Of a stretch of DNA of 64,000 nucleotides, positions 7,558 to 16,788 are shown in pieces; within the stretch, counting starts at the first letter, position 1; each line of letters begins with the position of its first letter. Position numbers and translations under genes: made by a program. The stretch lies in NCBI GenBank assembly GCA_963740765.1, contig CAVUFN010000008.1, positions 434,001-498,000 on the forward strand, in the 5' to 3' direction. The notes beneath the pieces were generated by a model. That model saw only the letters and a program-made list of their open reading frames with translations, was not told where the DNA came from and made no database searches. This DNA comes from DATLGB01 sp963740765. Lineage in GTDB: Bacteria; Actinomycetota; Thermoleophilia; Solirubrobacterales; Solirubrobacteraceae.

Positions 7558-10500
7558 CAGAACGAGAAGCTCCTGCAGGACTTGACTCCGGCCTTCGCGC
7601 CGACCTCGAGGCCGGCGCCCACTTTGACCTGCCCCTGGAGGCCGGCGCTGCCGTAGCTGCCGCCGGCGGACACTGGCCCGGCGGCGACGGACACGCCGGC
7701 CTTCCAGTTGCCGCAGTCGTCCCACTCGCCGCCGACGGTGACGCCCGCGGGGCCGACCTTGAGGTTGGCCTCCGCGAAGCCGACGTCGGAGTTCTCCGGT
7801 GAGCCGGTCAGGTCTGCCTCGACGCCACCGCTGAGGCCGACGCCCAGCTCCGCGCAGGCACCGACGCCGTTGCCGTCGGCGCACAGGGAGAAGCCGCCGC
7901 CGATGCCGAGGTAGCCGCTCATGCCGATGCAGATGAGCCCGCTCGGGTCGCGCAGGGACGCGGGGTCATTGCCGACGTAGGCGTAGAGGTTGATCGGGCT
8001 GCCCTCGAAGAAGGCGGGGTCACGAGCGGTCCAGCGGCCGGCCGCGGGGTCGTAGTCGCGCATGCCGAAGCGCACGAGGCCGGTGACCGGGTCGGCGATG
8101 CCGCCCGCGTAGCCGACCGGCAGACCGAAGCCTCCCGCGGAGTCCGACACGACGCGGCCCCAGGTGTCGCGCTCGACGCGCTTGACGATCGTCCCTGCGT
8201 CGTCGACGACGACGACTGGCGAGTTGACCTGGTCGGCGCCGACGGCGTAGCGCTTCCCGCCGCGCTCGAAGCCGTGCAACGCGCCCTCGTCGTCGTAGAA
8301 GTAGGTCGTCAGCGCGCCGCTTGGGGCGACGGAGCCCGTGAGCTGGAACGGGTCGTCGGGATTGCCGTAGAGGTACTTCTCGGTGTCGCCGCCCTGGGAC
8401 CGGGCGGTCCGCCGGCCGAAGGCGTCGTAGGCGTAGCCGACGGTGGTCCCGCCGACGGTTGCCGACAGCAACTCGCCGCGGACGCCGTAGTCGAACGAAT
8501 CCGAGCCGCGACCCGCCAGGAACCCGTTTGCATCCCATGCGTACGTGGTCGCGCCGAGCTTGGTGAGGCGGTCCTGGGCGTCGTACTGCGCGCCGCCGCT
8601 CGTGCGGTTGCCGCCGTCGTCGTAGGTGTAGCTCTCGACGCTCCCGCCGTCCTTGGTGACCTCCTTGAGGCGGTTGTCGGAGTCGTAGGCGTAGGTGTAG
8701 ACGTGCTCCGTACCGCCGACGGTCTCCGTGCGCTGGGAGACCTGACCCGAGTCGTCGCGCTCGACCTTCAGCGTGTAGTGCTCCGTGCCGCCCGTCGCCA
8801 GCTGCCGCTCGCTGAGGCCGCCGTAGCCGTCATGGTCCTCCGAGAGCGTGGTGGTCCCGTCGGCGATCGAGCGCGGCTCGCCCGTGTCGCTGTCGCGGGT
8901 GATCGTGTAGGGCCCGTGCTTGACGACGCGGCGGTCGGCGTCGCGGTCGATGTCGTAGGTGCGCTGGTCGCCGCCCGCCGAGACCGTGTACTCCGTCAGC
9001 TGGTGGTCGTTGTCGGGCGTGTAGGCGTAGGAGCCCGCGTCCGTCGTCATGCTCTTGGGCAGGCGGCCCTGGAAGGTCATCGCCAGCGTGTGCTCGGGGG
9101 CGCCGCCGCCGGTGTTCCAGGTCGCCTCCTTGAGCAGCTCCGTGCCGTCCTGGTAGGTGAAGCCGGCGGTGCTGTCGGGCGAGGAGATGCCCGCCAGGCG
9201 CGCGCCGGCGTCGTAGGACCACGTCTGGGTCGCGCCACCCGGCTCGGTGCGGGAGGACAGCTGCCGGTCGGCGGAGTAAGCACGGTCGTAGCCGGTGGCG
9301 GGGCCGGGCAGGGACATCGTGTCCACGCGGTCGTCGGGGGTGAAGGTGAAGCCGTAGGTCCGGCCGAGCGGCGTGGTGATCGACGTGCGATTGCCGTCGT
9401 CGTCGTAGGTGTAGCTCCAGGCCCGGTCGCCGTCCGTCGTCATCGTCGTCATCCGGTCGGCGTCGTCGTAGGCGAACTGGACCACTTGCCCGAGCGCGTT
9501 CGTGCGCGTGATCGCGCGGTCCTTGGCGTCGAAGCCGTAAGTCCAGGAGCGGTCGCCCTGCTCGACCCGAAACACGCGCCCGCGGGCGTCGTAGCTCGTC
9601 TCGAGCGGCAGCGTGCCGGCCGCCTTGCTGGCCTCGACGATCCGGCCCTGCTCGTCCAGCCGCGCGACCGTCTGGCGCCCCGCCGGGGTGGTGGAGGTGA
9701 GCGTGCCGCCGGAGTCCCCGTCGTCGGTGTAGACGCGCTGGGAGGTGCGGCTGTTGACGCTGATGGACTCGGTGCGCGACTGGAGCTCCGTGCCGTCGAC
9801 GGTGCTGGACACCGACCGGGTGGTGGTCCGGGTGCGCGGGGACGGGCCGGGCGTGGTCTCGATCTCGCTGGCGGCGACGGGGGCCTGCATGCCGAACCGC
9901 GGGTCGGGCTCCATCGTCAGGTCGACGGTGGTGCCGTCGGCCTGCTCGAGGTGCACGGTGCCGTCCGTGCGCCGTACGGAGGTGGTGACGCCGCCTGCCG
10001 GGTCGGTGACCGTGCGGCGGATGTCGCCCGTGGCGAGCTCCTCGTAGCGGTAGGTCGTCTTCCGGTTCTGGCTGGTGACGTGCTCGACGACCTGGCCGTT
10101 GGCGGTCTTGGTCCGCGTCAGCGTCTGCGTGTAGCCCGTCGGGCCGACGTCGGAGGTCAGGCGCCCTTCGCCGTCGTAGCTGAATGTGTGGTCGTCGCCG
10201 CCGGGCTCCTCGAGGCCGGTCAGCAGACCGCCGGCGCCGTAGGCCAGGGTCACGGCCTCCCCGGCGGGGTTGGTGACCTTGGTGAGGTTGCCGGCTGCGC
10301 TGATGGCCAGCTCCGTGCGCTGGCCGCCGCGGGCGACGAGCGCCACGCTCCCGTCGCTGCGGTCGATCGTCAGCAGGACGCCGTCGCCGTCGGAGACGGA
10401 GGCCAGGCGACCCTGGGCGTCGTAGCCGAACTGGTGGATGATGCCGCCCGTCAGCGCGTCCCGGGTGCGCAGGTGGCGCCCGTTCTCGTTGAACTGATAG

Positions 10501-11118
10501 ATACGACGGCCGTCCTCGGAGGCGATGAGCAGATCGCCCTCGGCGTAGCCCTTCAGCAGCTGGGCGGCCTTGTCGACCATGTGGCGGCCGGTTTCGGCGA
10601 TGTAGACCGCGCCCGTCGGGTCCACGGCGACGCTGCGCGGGTCCAGCAGGGCGGACGCGGTGGCGGGGCCTTCGTCCTGGGAGGACCCGTTGCCGCCGCC
10701 GGCCACGGTGCGGATGGTGCCGTCGGGGTCGATCCGGCGCAGGCGGCCGGCGCCGTTGTCGATGAGCAGCAGGCCGCCGTCGGGGGTGATCGCCAGGCCC
10801 TGCGGTCGCACGATCCGGGCGGCCGTGGCCGCCTCGCCGTCCCCGTTGCCCTGGGCCGGGGCGCCGCCGCCCGCGATGGTGCCGATGCGGCCGTCGGTCC
10901 CGACGCGGCGCACGCGCCCGTTGCCGGTGTCGGCGATCAGCAGGTTGCCGTCCGCGTCGATGGCGAGCCCGCGCGGGGCGCGCAGGCGGGCGTCGGCGGC
11001 CGGGCCGCCGTCCCCGGAGAAGCCGGCGGTGCTGCCGCCCGCGACGGTGGTGATGTTGCCGTCGGGGCCGACGCGGCGCACGCGGTGGTGCAGCGTGTCG
11101 GCGATGTAGAGCGCTGCC
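7557..11118 (-). CDS. RHS/YD-repeat protein, intact C-terminal two thirds (NHL, YD shell, variable C-terminus)
   Basis: This open frame is the 3' part of one very large gene that begins at 13848. Reading from 11.1 kb downward it holds the last NHL repeats (LYIADTLHHRVRRVGPDG type, about 10.55-11.1 kb). A long series of YD/RHS repeats follows (FGYDAQGRLASV, YTYDDDGNRTSI, YAYDAFGRRTARS), then the RHS core end with NLYAYVGNDPASLRDPSG near 7.95 kb. After this core marker comes a C-terminal region of about 110 residues, glycine-rich with several cysteines (CIGMSGYLGIGGG to KSCRSFSF). It matches no toxin fold I recognise. Known RHS proteins form a cocoon-like shell that can enclose the C-terminal part. 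The downstream beta-repeat gene overlaps its stop. Confidence 0.85.
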
Positions 11119-13848
11119 GTCGGCCGCGACCGCGACCGCGGACGGCTCGGACAGGCGCGCGTCCGTGGCCGGGCCGTCGTCGCCGATGCCCGTGGATGGC
11201 GAGCCACCGCCGGCGACCGTGCTGATCGTCCCGCCGGGCGCGACGCGGCGGATGCGGTTGGCGCCGGTGTCGGCGATGTACAGCGCGCCGTCCTCCGTCG
11301 CGGCCAGGCCGCGCGGGTCGGACAGAGCAGGCGCTCGCGGCGGGGCCGCCGTCGCCGGGGAAGCCGTAGGTGCCGTCGCCGGCGAGGGTGTCGATGGTCC
11401 CGCCGGGGGTCACGCGGCGGATGCGCTCGTTGCCGGAGTCGGCGACGTAGACGGACCCGTCGGCACCGTGGGCGACGGCCGTGGGCTCGTTGAGGTAGGC
11501 CTGGATCGCCGGGCCGCCGTCGCCGTCGAAGCTGGCGTAGCCGGCGCCGGCGTAGGGCTCGAGGACGGTCAGCTTGGAGGGGTCGACCGAGCGCTGCTCG
11601 CCGCCGCCGAGCAGGAGGGTGCGGGTCCCGGGGTCATAGGAGTGGTGCGCGTCCAGCGTCCAGCCGCCGAGGCCGAAGCCGCGCGCGTCGAGCGTGCCGA
11701 CCGGGCGCGTGACGTCGTGCCCAGACGTGAAGTCGCTGCGCGCGCGCGGTCGCCGGTGATCGGCGTGCCGGAGAGGCGCGCCCAGCTGGACGGCGAAGCT
11801 GCCCGGCGACTGGTAGACGGCGCTGGTAGCGGTAGCCGAGGCGGATCTTGGCGATCTGCGCGCCCTGGACGCGGCGGCCGTAGGCGTCCTGGCCGTCCCA
11901 CACGACGGTAGCGCTGGGCGGCGGCGGCCTCCGCGGGCGTGAAGGAGCGCTTGAAGGTCTTGCCGGCGACGTCGACCTCGAGTTCGACGGAGAGTCGACG
12001 CTCGCGGGCAGCGGCCCGTCGGTCAGCGGGATGTCGAGGGTGCGCTCGGCAGTGCGGCCGGGGACGCGGTCCGAGCGGTAGACGAGCGCTCGCTCGTCCC
12101 GGTGATCGGGAGCTCCTCGCCGAGGATCTGGCTGTCGCAGAGGACGATCGAGCCGCCGCTGGCCGCAGTCGGGGTCACTCGGGTCGTCGGGCCCGCCGGG
12201 GCCGTCGGGGCCCGACCTGTGCCGGGCCCGGCGGCGTCGTGGCCGGGGCCGTAGGGGAAGTTGTAGTCCCACGGGGTGAAGTGGGTGACCTCGACGCGCC
12301 AGAGCGTGTCGGCCTTCTTGTAGAGCGTCGCCAGTTTGGCGCGCTCGGCATCGTCGATGCCCAGCCCGGCGTCGGCCGTGCCGTCGCCGTCCGTGTCGAC
12401 CTGCGCCTTGCCGTCGGCGAGGGCGACGATCTTGATCACGCGCCCGTCCTTGGAGCCGACCCACTCCTCCTGCTCGCGGTCGTAGTAGCCGGCGGGGACC
12501 GCGCTCGCCGACGGGCAGGTCGAGGAAGTTGTCCAGGTAGGACGATGACCGGCTTGGTGAAGCGCACGTCCGTGGCGCCGGCGGCGACGGCGCTCGTCGA
12601 CGGAGAACTCGGCGGCGTAGGTGTAGGCCGTGGTCGGCGGGAGCTGGCCGGGCATCGCGGCTCGAGGCCGTCCGCGCCTTGGGTGAACTCGGTCGAGCGG
12701 ACCGTGAAGGTCTGGTCGGCCTTGCGCGGCGCTAGGCACCGTCGACCTCGGCGCGCGCGGCTGTCCCGGGGTCGAACAGCAGCGTCTGCGGTGCGCGTGC
12801 CGGCGCCGTCGGTGATCGTCGTGCCCTGCGCCGCGGTGATGCCCGGCGGGGCCGAGGTGTCGACGACGGTGCCGCTTGGTGTCGTAGGGCACGAGCGACC
12901 ATCGCGTCGACGTCGGCGTAGTCCTGCCACGGGGCGATCGACGAGCCGCTGCGCGGGGATGTAGCCCTCGCGCGCGAAGACGAGCGTGAGCGCGCCGCCG
13001 CCGTTGACGGCGATGTCGTAGCCGCCGTCCGCGCGGGTCGCCGTGCGGCCGAGCTCGGGGTGGTCGGCGACGGTGACGCGGACGCCGCCGATCGCCGGTG
13101 CCGAGCGCGGTTGGTGACGCGGCCGCGCAGGACGGCGACGCGCTTGGCGGTGATGGTGCCCGCGGTCGACGTCCTTCTGGATCGCGTCGGCGCCGGTGTA
13201 GAGGAAGTCGGTGGCGGACTTCATCGACGCGCCGGTGTCGGTGGGCAGCGGTCCTGCCTTGGTCGCCGGGTCCGCGGCCGGCGCGTCGGTGGGTCCGGGG
13301 GCAGGCGGGCCGGACGGCGCGGGGGACGGGCTCGGGCTCGCGGTCGGCGCAGCGGTCGGCACCGTGGTGGGCGCGCTGGTGGGGGTCGCGGGCGCGGAGG
13401 TGGGGGCGGGCGTGATGACGGGCTTCGTCGCGGGTGGGACGCCGGGTTTCGCAGCGATGGCCAGCGCGCGCCGGGCACAGATGGACTTGACCTTCCTGGC
13501 CTTCACGCACGCGAGCACCTGATAGGTGCCGGTGGCCGCAGCGGCCGGGATCGTCACGCCGGCCTTGAGCGTGCCGCTCTTGCGGGCCTTGACCTTCTTC
13601 AGCGACTTGGTCGCGAGCACGATGTCGCGGGCGTCGCGCTTGGCATCGGCCGAGAGCAGCACGGTCGCCTTGACCTTGCTGAGCGTCTTGCGGGTGCTCT
13701 TGACCTTGATCTTGAAGGTCGCCTTCGAACCCGCCTGGGCCTGCGACGGGCCGGAGAGGCTGACCTTCGCGGCGGCGGCTCCGAGGGCAACGGAGACGAG
13801 GAGAAGGCATGCCGCGACGGCGATGCTCAAAATGCGGACCCGTGACAT
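11119..13848 (-). pseudogene. N-terminal third of the RHS/YD protein, broken by about twenty single-base indels
   Basis: From the ATG at 13848 the protein has a signal peptide (MSRVRILSIAVAACLLLVS), a beta-sandwich-like domain and a Pro/Thr/Ser linker. The frame then slips near 13160, 13105, 12938, 12891, 12873, 12793, 12733, 12658, 12592, 12540, 12508, 12216, 12158, 12089, 11990, 11913, 11820, 11784, 11735, 11328 and 11114. Joining the frames gives a continuous, sensible protein: a carboxypeptidase-regulatory/TTR-like domain (GGVRVTVADHPELGRTATR), a WDGQDAYGRRVQG plug-type segment, FGLGGWTLDAHHSYDP, then the first NHL repeats. As written it cannot be translated. The dense indels with little other damage suggest sequence error more than decay. 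Confidence 0.75.
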
Positions 13849-13954
13849 CTCACGACGCAACGGCTGCGCCGGGCCGTTCCTTTGACCTACGGTCGAACGC
13901 CTGACCGGTGCTGAACACGGATCGGTCAGCCCAGCGACACGAAATGGACGTCTG

Positions 13955-14443
13955 TTGGTACGGATCACGTTCCTGAAGGGCGACATCACGACAGATGCGG
14001 ACGCCGACGCGATCGTCAACGCCGCCAACGAGACGCTGCTGGGCGGGGGAGGGGTGGACGGCGCGATCCACCGCGCGGCCGGCCCGCGGCTGCTCGAGGA
14101 GTGCCGCACGCTGGGCGGCTGCGCGACCGGCGACGCGAAGGCCACCAAGGGCTACGACCTGCCGGTCGGTCACGTCATCCACACCGTCGGCCCGGTCTGG
14201 CGCGGCGGCCGCCACGGCGAGGAGGACCTGCTCGCCTCGGCCTACCGGCGCTCGATCGAGGTCGCCGTGGGGCTGGGCGTCCGGCGCCTCGCGTTCCCGT
14301 CGATCTCCACCGGCGTCTACGGCTTCCCGGTGGAGCGCGCGGCCCCGATCGCCATCGCCGCCGCGCGCGCGGCTCCGCTCGACGAGGTCCGCTTCTGGCT
14401 GTTCAGCGACGCGGTGTACGCGGCGTTCGCGGCGCTTCGCTGA
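13955..14443 (+). CDS. Macro-domain protein (ADP-ribose/O-acetyl-ADP-ribose hydrolase type)
   Basis: A 162-residue single macro domain. The ligand-binding signatures are clear: LKGDIT near the N-terminus, AIVNAANETLLGGGGVDGAI (residues 20-39), HRAAGPRLLEEC, and PSISTGVYGFP near residue 115. This MacroD/YmdB-type set removes ADP-ribose from proteins or deacetylates O-acetyl-ADP-ribose. The start is TTG at 13955 in the only frame matching the family; the ATG at 13944 is out of frame. It is divergent from the RHS gene (107-base gap) and its end overlaps the convergent TetR gene by 41 bases. Its physiological partner is unknown. Confidence 0.92.
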   Translation: MVRITFLKGDITTDADADAIVNAANETLLGGGGVDGAIHRAAGPRLLEECRTLGGCATGDAKATKGYDLPVGHVIHTVGPVWRGGRHGEEDLLASAYRRSIEVAVGLGVRRLAFPSISTGVYGFPVERAAPIAIAAARAAPLDEVRFWLFSDAVYAAFAALR

Positions 14444-15011
14444 GCCTGCCGATCACGTCGGAGAGCGTCGCCACGAGCAGCGGCTCGACCTCCGCGCGCG
14501 TGGCCTGCCCGGTCAGCCAGGCGCGGACCACCTCGGTCGAGAACGCGTGCATGCCCCGGAGTGCGAGGCGAGTGGCGGGCGTGTCCTCGATCAGGTCGGC
14601 GTTGACCGCCAGGGCGCGCTCCACGCTCTGGCGGGTCGCTTCGGCCGCGAGCGCCTGGATGTCGGCGCCCGTCCGGCCCATCACCGTCAGCCAGGTCTCG
14701 CGATTGGCCGCGATGACATCCAGGGTTGCCGCGACGTTGCGCTGCCAGCGCTCGGGGACCGGCGTCCCCGGGCCGTGCTGGCGAACATTGCTGAGCGCGG
14801 CGGCGCCCTCCGCGGCGACGACCAGGAAGAGGTCGTGGATGCCGCCGAAGTAGTGATGGACGAGCGAGCGCGCGACACCGGCCGCGTCGGCGACGTCGGC
14901 GGTGGTGACCGTGCCGACCGAGTGCTCGGCGAAGAGGCGGCGGGCGGCGGCGACGATCTCCCCCCGGCGCGCCTCGGGATCGAGACGCCGGCGGGTGGCG
15001 ACGGCAGGCAT
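14403..15011 (-). CDS. TetR family transcriptional regulator
   Basis: A 202-residue regulator. The N-terminal helix-turn-helix (about residues 12-58) contains RGEIVAAARRLFAEHS, TTADVADAAGVARSLVHHYF and the usual tyrosine-phenylalanine end. The remaining helical domain would bind an unidentified ligand. I use the ATG at 15011. An in-frame GTG at 15035 would extend the protein into the divergent promoter and operator-like palindrome, which is unlikely. It faces the arylsulfotransferase-sulfatase operon across a short promoter region, so that operon is its most likely target. Confidence 0.9.
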   Translation of the reverse strand: MPAVATRRRLDPEARRGEIVAAARRLFAEHSVGTVTTADVADAAGVARSLVHHYFGGIHDLFLVVAAEGAAALSNVRQHGPGTPVPERWQRNVAATLDVIAANRETWLTVMGRTGADIQALAAEATRQSVERALAVNADLIEDTPATRLALRGMHAFSTEVVRAWLTGQATRAEVEPLLVATLSDVIGRLSEAPRTPRTPRR

Positions 15012-15024
15012 GCCGACGATGGTA

Positions 15025-15048
15025 CTTATTGACACGCGTTACAACAAG
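15025..15048. promoter_or_regulatory. 24-bp palindrome, candidate TetR operator
   Basis: The two 12-base arms match at 9 of 12 positions as CTTnTTGnnACG and CGTnnCAAnAAG, centred between 15036 and 15037. It lies between the divergent TetR and sulfotransferase genes and covers the -35 and most of the spacer of the promoter, where a bound repressor would block polymerase. Confidence 0.62.
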
Positions 15049-15057
15049 CGCGATAGT
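15029..15057 (+). promoter_or_regulatory. Promoter of the arylsulfotransferase-sulfatase operon
   Basis: A perfect -35 TTGACA (15029-15034) is followed by a 17-base spacer and a -10 GATAGT (15052-15057). Transcription would start about 6 bases later, at the ATG at 15064, giving a leaderless mRNA. It is the best sigma-70-type promoter I found in the window. Confidence 0.72.
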
Positions 15058-15063
15058 GCCGTG

Positions 15064-16788
15064 ATGCGTTTCTCGCCCGCGGTCTTCGCCTGGTTGCTGC
15101 TGGCCGCGCCCGCGGGCGCTGCGGGACCGGTGCTGTCGCCCGCACCCGGGACACCCGACGCGAGCACCGGGACGCAGATCAGCATCTACGGCGTCAAGCC
15201 GCGCGCGATCGGCACCGTCGCCGTGACGGGCGCGCAGAGCGGGCCGCACGCCGGCGCGCTGAGGCCCTACTCGCGCCGCGACGGCGCGAGCTTCGTCCCC
15301 GACACGCCGTTCGCGGCGGGGGAGCGCGTGACGGTCACCGCCCGCGTGGCGGGCGCCCGCCGGCGCTGGAGCTTCACCGTCGCGACGCCCCCGGCGACCC
15401 TGCCGCCGATCCTGACGCTCGACCGGCGCCAGGACGACAAGCTCCAGCACTTCGTCTCCGCCCCGGACGTGCTGGCGCCGGAGATCACGGTCCGCAGGCA
15501 CGGCGGGTCGGCCAGTTCGATCCTCCTGACCCCGCTGCCGTCGCCCGTCGTCCACCCGGGGAGCGCGACCACGATCACGATCGACCCCGTCGGGCCGGGC
15601 GGCCCGATGATCGCCGACCGTCGCGGCCGGCTCGTCTGGTTCCGGCCCCTGACACCGCCGGACGTGGCCGCCAACCTGCGCGTGCAGCGCTACCGCAGCA
15701 AGCGCGTCCTGACGTGGTGGGAGGGCCCGGTGACGGCGGCTGCGTACGGCCTCGGCACCGCGGTCCTCGCGGACAGCGCTTACCGGACCGTGCGCCGCGT
15801 GCACGCCGGCAACGGCTACGCGATGGACCTGCACGAGTTCACGCTGACCAAGCGCGGCACGGCGCTGTTCCCGATCTACACGCCGGTGATGACGACCGTC
15901 GGCGGCAAGGAGCAACCGGTCCTCGACTCGATCGTCCAGGAGGTCGACGTCGAGACGGGCCTGGTCGTGTGGGAGTGGCACGCGCTGGGGAACGTCCCCC
16001 TCGAGGAGTCTTACGCCAGCCCGGAGAACAGCGCCTACTACGACGCCTTCCACATCAACTCGATCCAGGACCTGCCGTCGGGGCGGGTGCTCGTCTCCAT
16101 GCGCAACGCGAGCGCGGTCTACAAGATCCGCCGCGCCGGCGGGCGCATCGACTGGACGCTGGGCGGGCGCGCGTCGGACTTCCGGCTCCGGCGGGACGCC
16201 GCCTTCTGGCTCCAGCACAACGCGCTCCTGCGCGGCCGCCGGCTGACGCTCTTCGACGACCAGGCCGGCCCGCCGCAGAAGCGCGCCCGCTCGCGCGGGC
16301 TCGTGCTGCGCCTCGACGAGCGCCGCATGCGGGCGACGCGCGTCCTGTCACTGGACCGCCCGGGGAAGACCTCGGCTCAGAGCGAGGGCAGCGTGCAACG
16401 CCTGCCGGGTGGCGGCTGGTTCGTCGGCTACGGCTCCGAGCCGTGGTTCACCGAGTTCTCCGCAGCGGGGCGGCTGCGGTTCGACGCGCGGCTGCCCGCC
16501 GACGACGGCAGCTATCGCATCGTGCGCCACCGCTGGAACGCCGCGCCGGGCACGAAGCCGGTCGTCACGGTCCGGGACGGCGTCGCCTACGTCAGCTGGA
16601 ACGGGGCCACGGAGGTCGCGCGCTGGCGCGTGCTCGCCGGCCCGGCCGCGGGCCGCCTGAAGCTGGTGCGGACGGTCGCCCGGCGCGGCTTCGAGACCCG
16701 CATCGCGGTCCCGGGCGCCGCCGTTGTCGCGGTCGCCGCCCTCGACCGGCGCGGCCGCGTGCTGGCGACATCGGAGCCAGCCTCATGA
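15064..16788 (+). CDS. Secreted arylsulfotransferase (ASST) family protein
   Basis: A 574-residue protein with a signal peptide (MRFSPAVFAWLLLAAPAGA). The body carries ASST/arylsulfotrans_2 propeller features: MIADRRGRLVWF, MDLHEFTLTKRGTALF, VVWEWHALG, DAFHINSIQDLPSGRVL (about residues 326-342), IDWTLGG and WLQHNALL. ASSTs move sulfate between phenolic donors and acceptors without PAPS, through a sulfo-histidine intermediate; His in AFHIN or LQHN is the candidate. The ATG at 15064 is chosen from the promoter position and the signal peptide; a frame running further upstream crosses TetR. Its stop overlaps the sulfatase start (ATGA). The substrate is unknown. Confidence 0.87.
   Translation: MRFSPAVFAWLLLAAPAGAAGPVLSPAPGTPDASTGTQISIYGVKPRAIGTVAVTGAQSGPHAGALRPYSRRDGASFVPDTPFAAGERVTVTARVAGARRRWSFTVATPPATLPPILTLDRRQDDKLQHFVSAPDVLAPEITVRRHGGSASSILLTPLPSPVVHPGSATTITIDPVGPGGPMIADRRGRLVWFRPLTPPDVAANLRVQRYRSKRVLTWWEGPVTAAAYGLGTAVLADSAYRTVRRVHAGNGYAMDLHEFTLTKRGTALFPIYTPVMTTVGGKEQPVLDSIVQEVDVETGLVVWEWHALGNVPLEESYASPENSAYYDAFHINSIQDLPSGRVLVSMRNASAVYKIRRAGGRIDWTLGGRASDFRLRRDAAFWLQHNALLRGRRLTLFDDQAGPPQKRARSRGLVLRLDERRMRATRVLSLDRPGKTSAQSEGSVQRLPGGGWFVGYGSEPWFTEFSAAGRLRFDARLPADDGSYRIVRHRWNAAPGTKPVVTVRDGVAYVSWNGATEVARWRVLAGPAAGRLKLVRTVARRGFETRIAVPGAAVVAVAALDRRGRVLATSEPAS

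Noticed and set aside
3697..7656. Long plus-strand open frames antisense to the beta-repeat gene
   Set aside because: Arg/Ala/Gly-rich shadows without a signal peptide, membrane pattern or motif; the repeats are explained by the minus-strand gene.
7557..7960. A known toxin domain at the RHS C-terminus with an immunity gene
   Set aside because: No nuclease, deaminase or ADP-ribosyltransferase motif is visible and no small gene follows.
8274..11225. A 983-codon plus-strand open frame antisense to the RHS gene
   Set aside because: Low-complexity Ala/Gly/Arg/Val translation with no domain, while the opposite strand has clear YD and NHL repeats.
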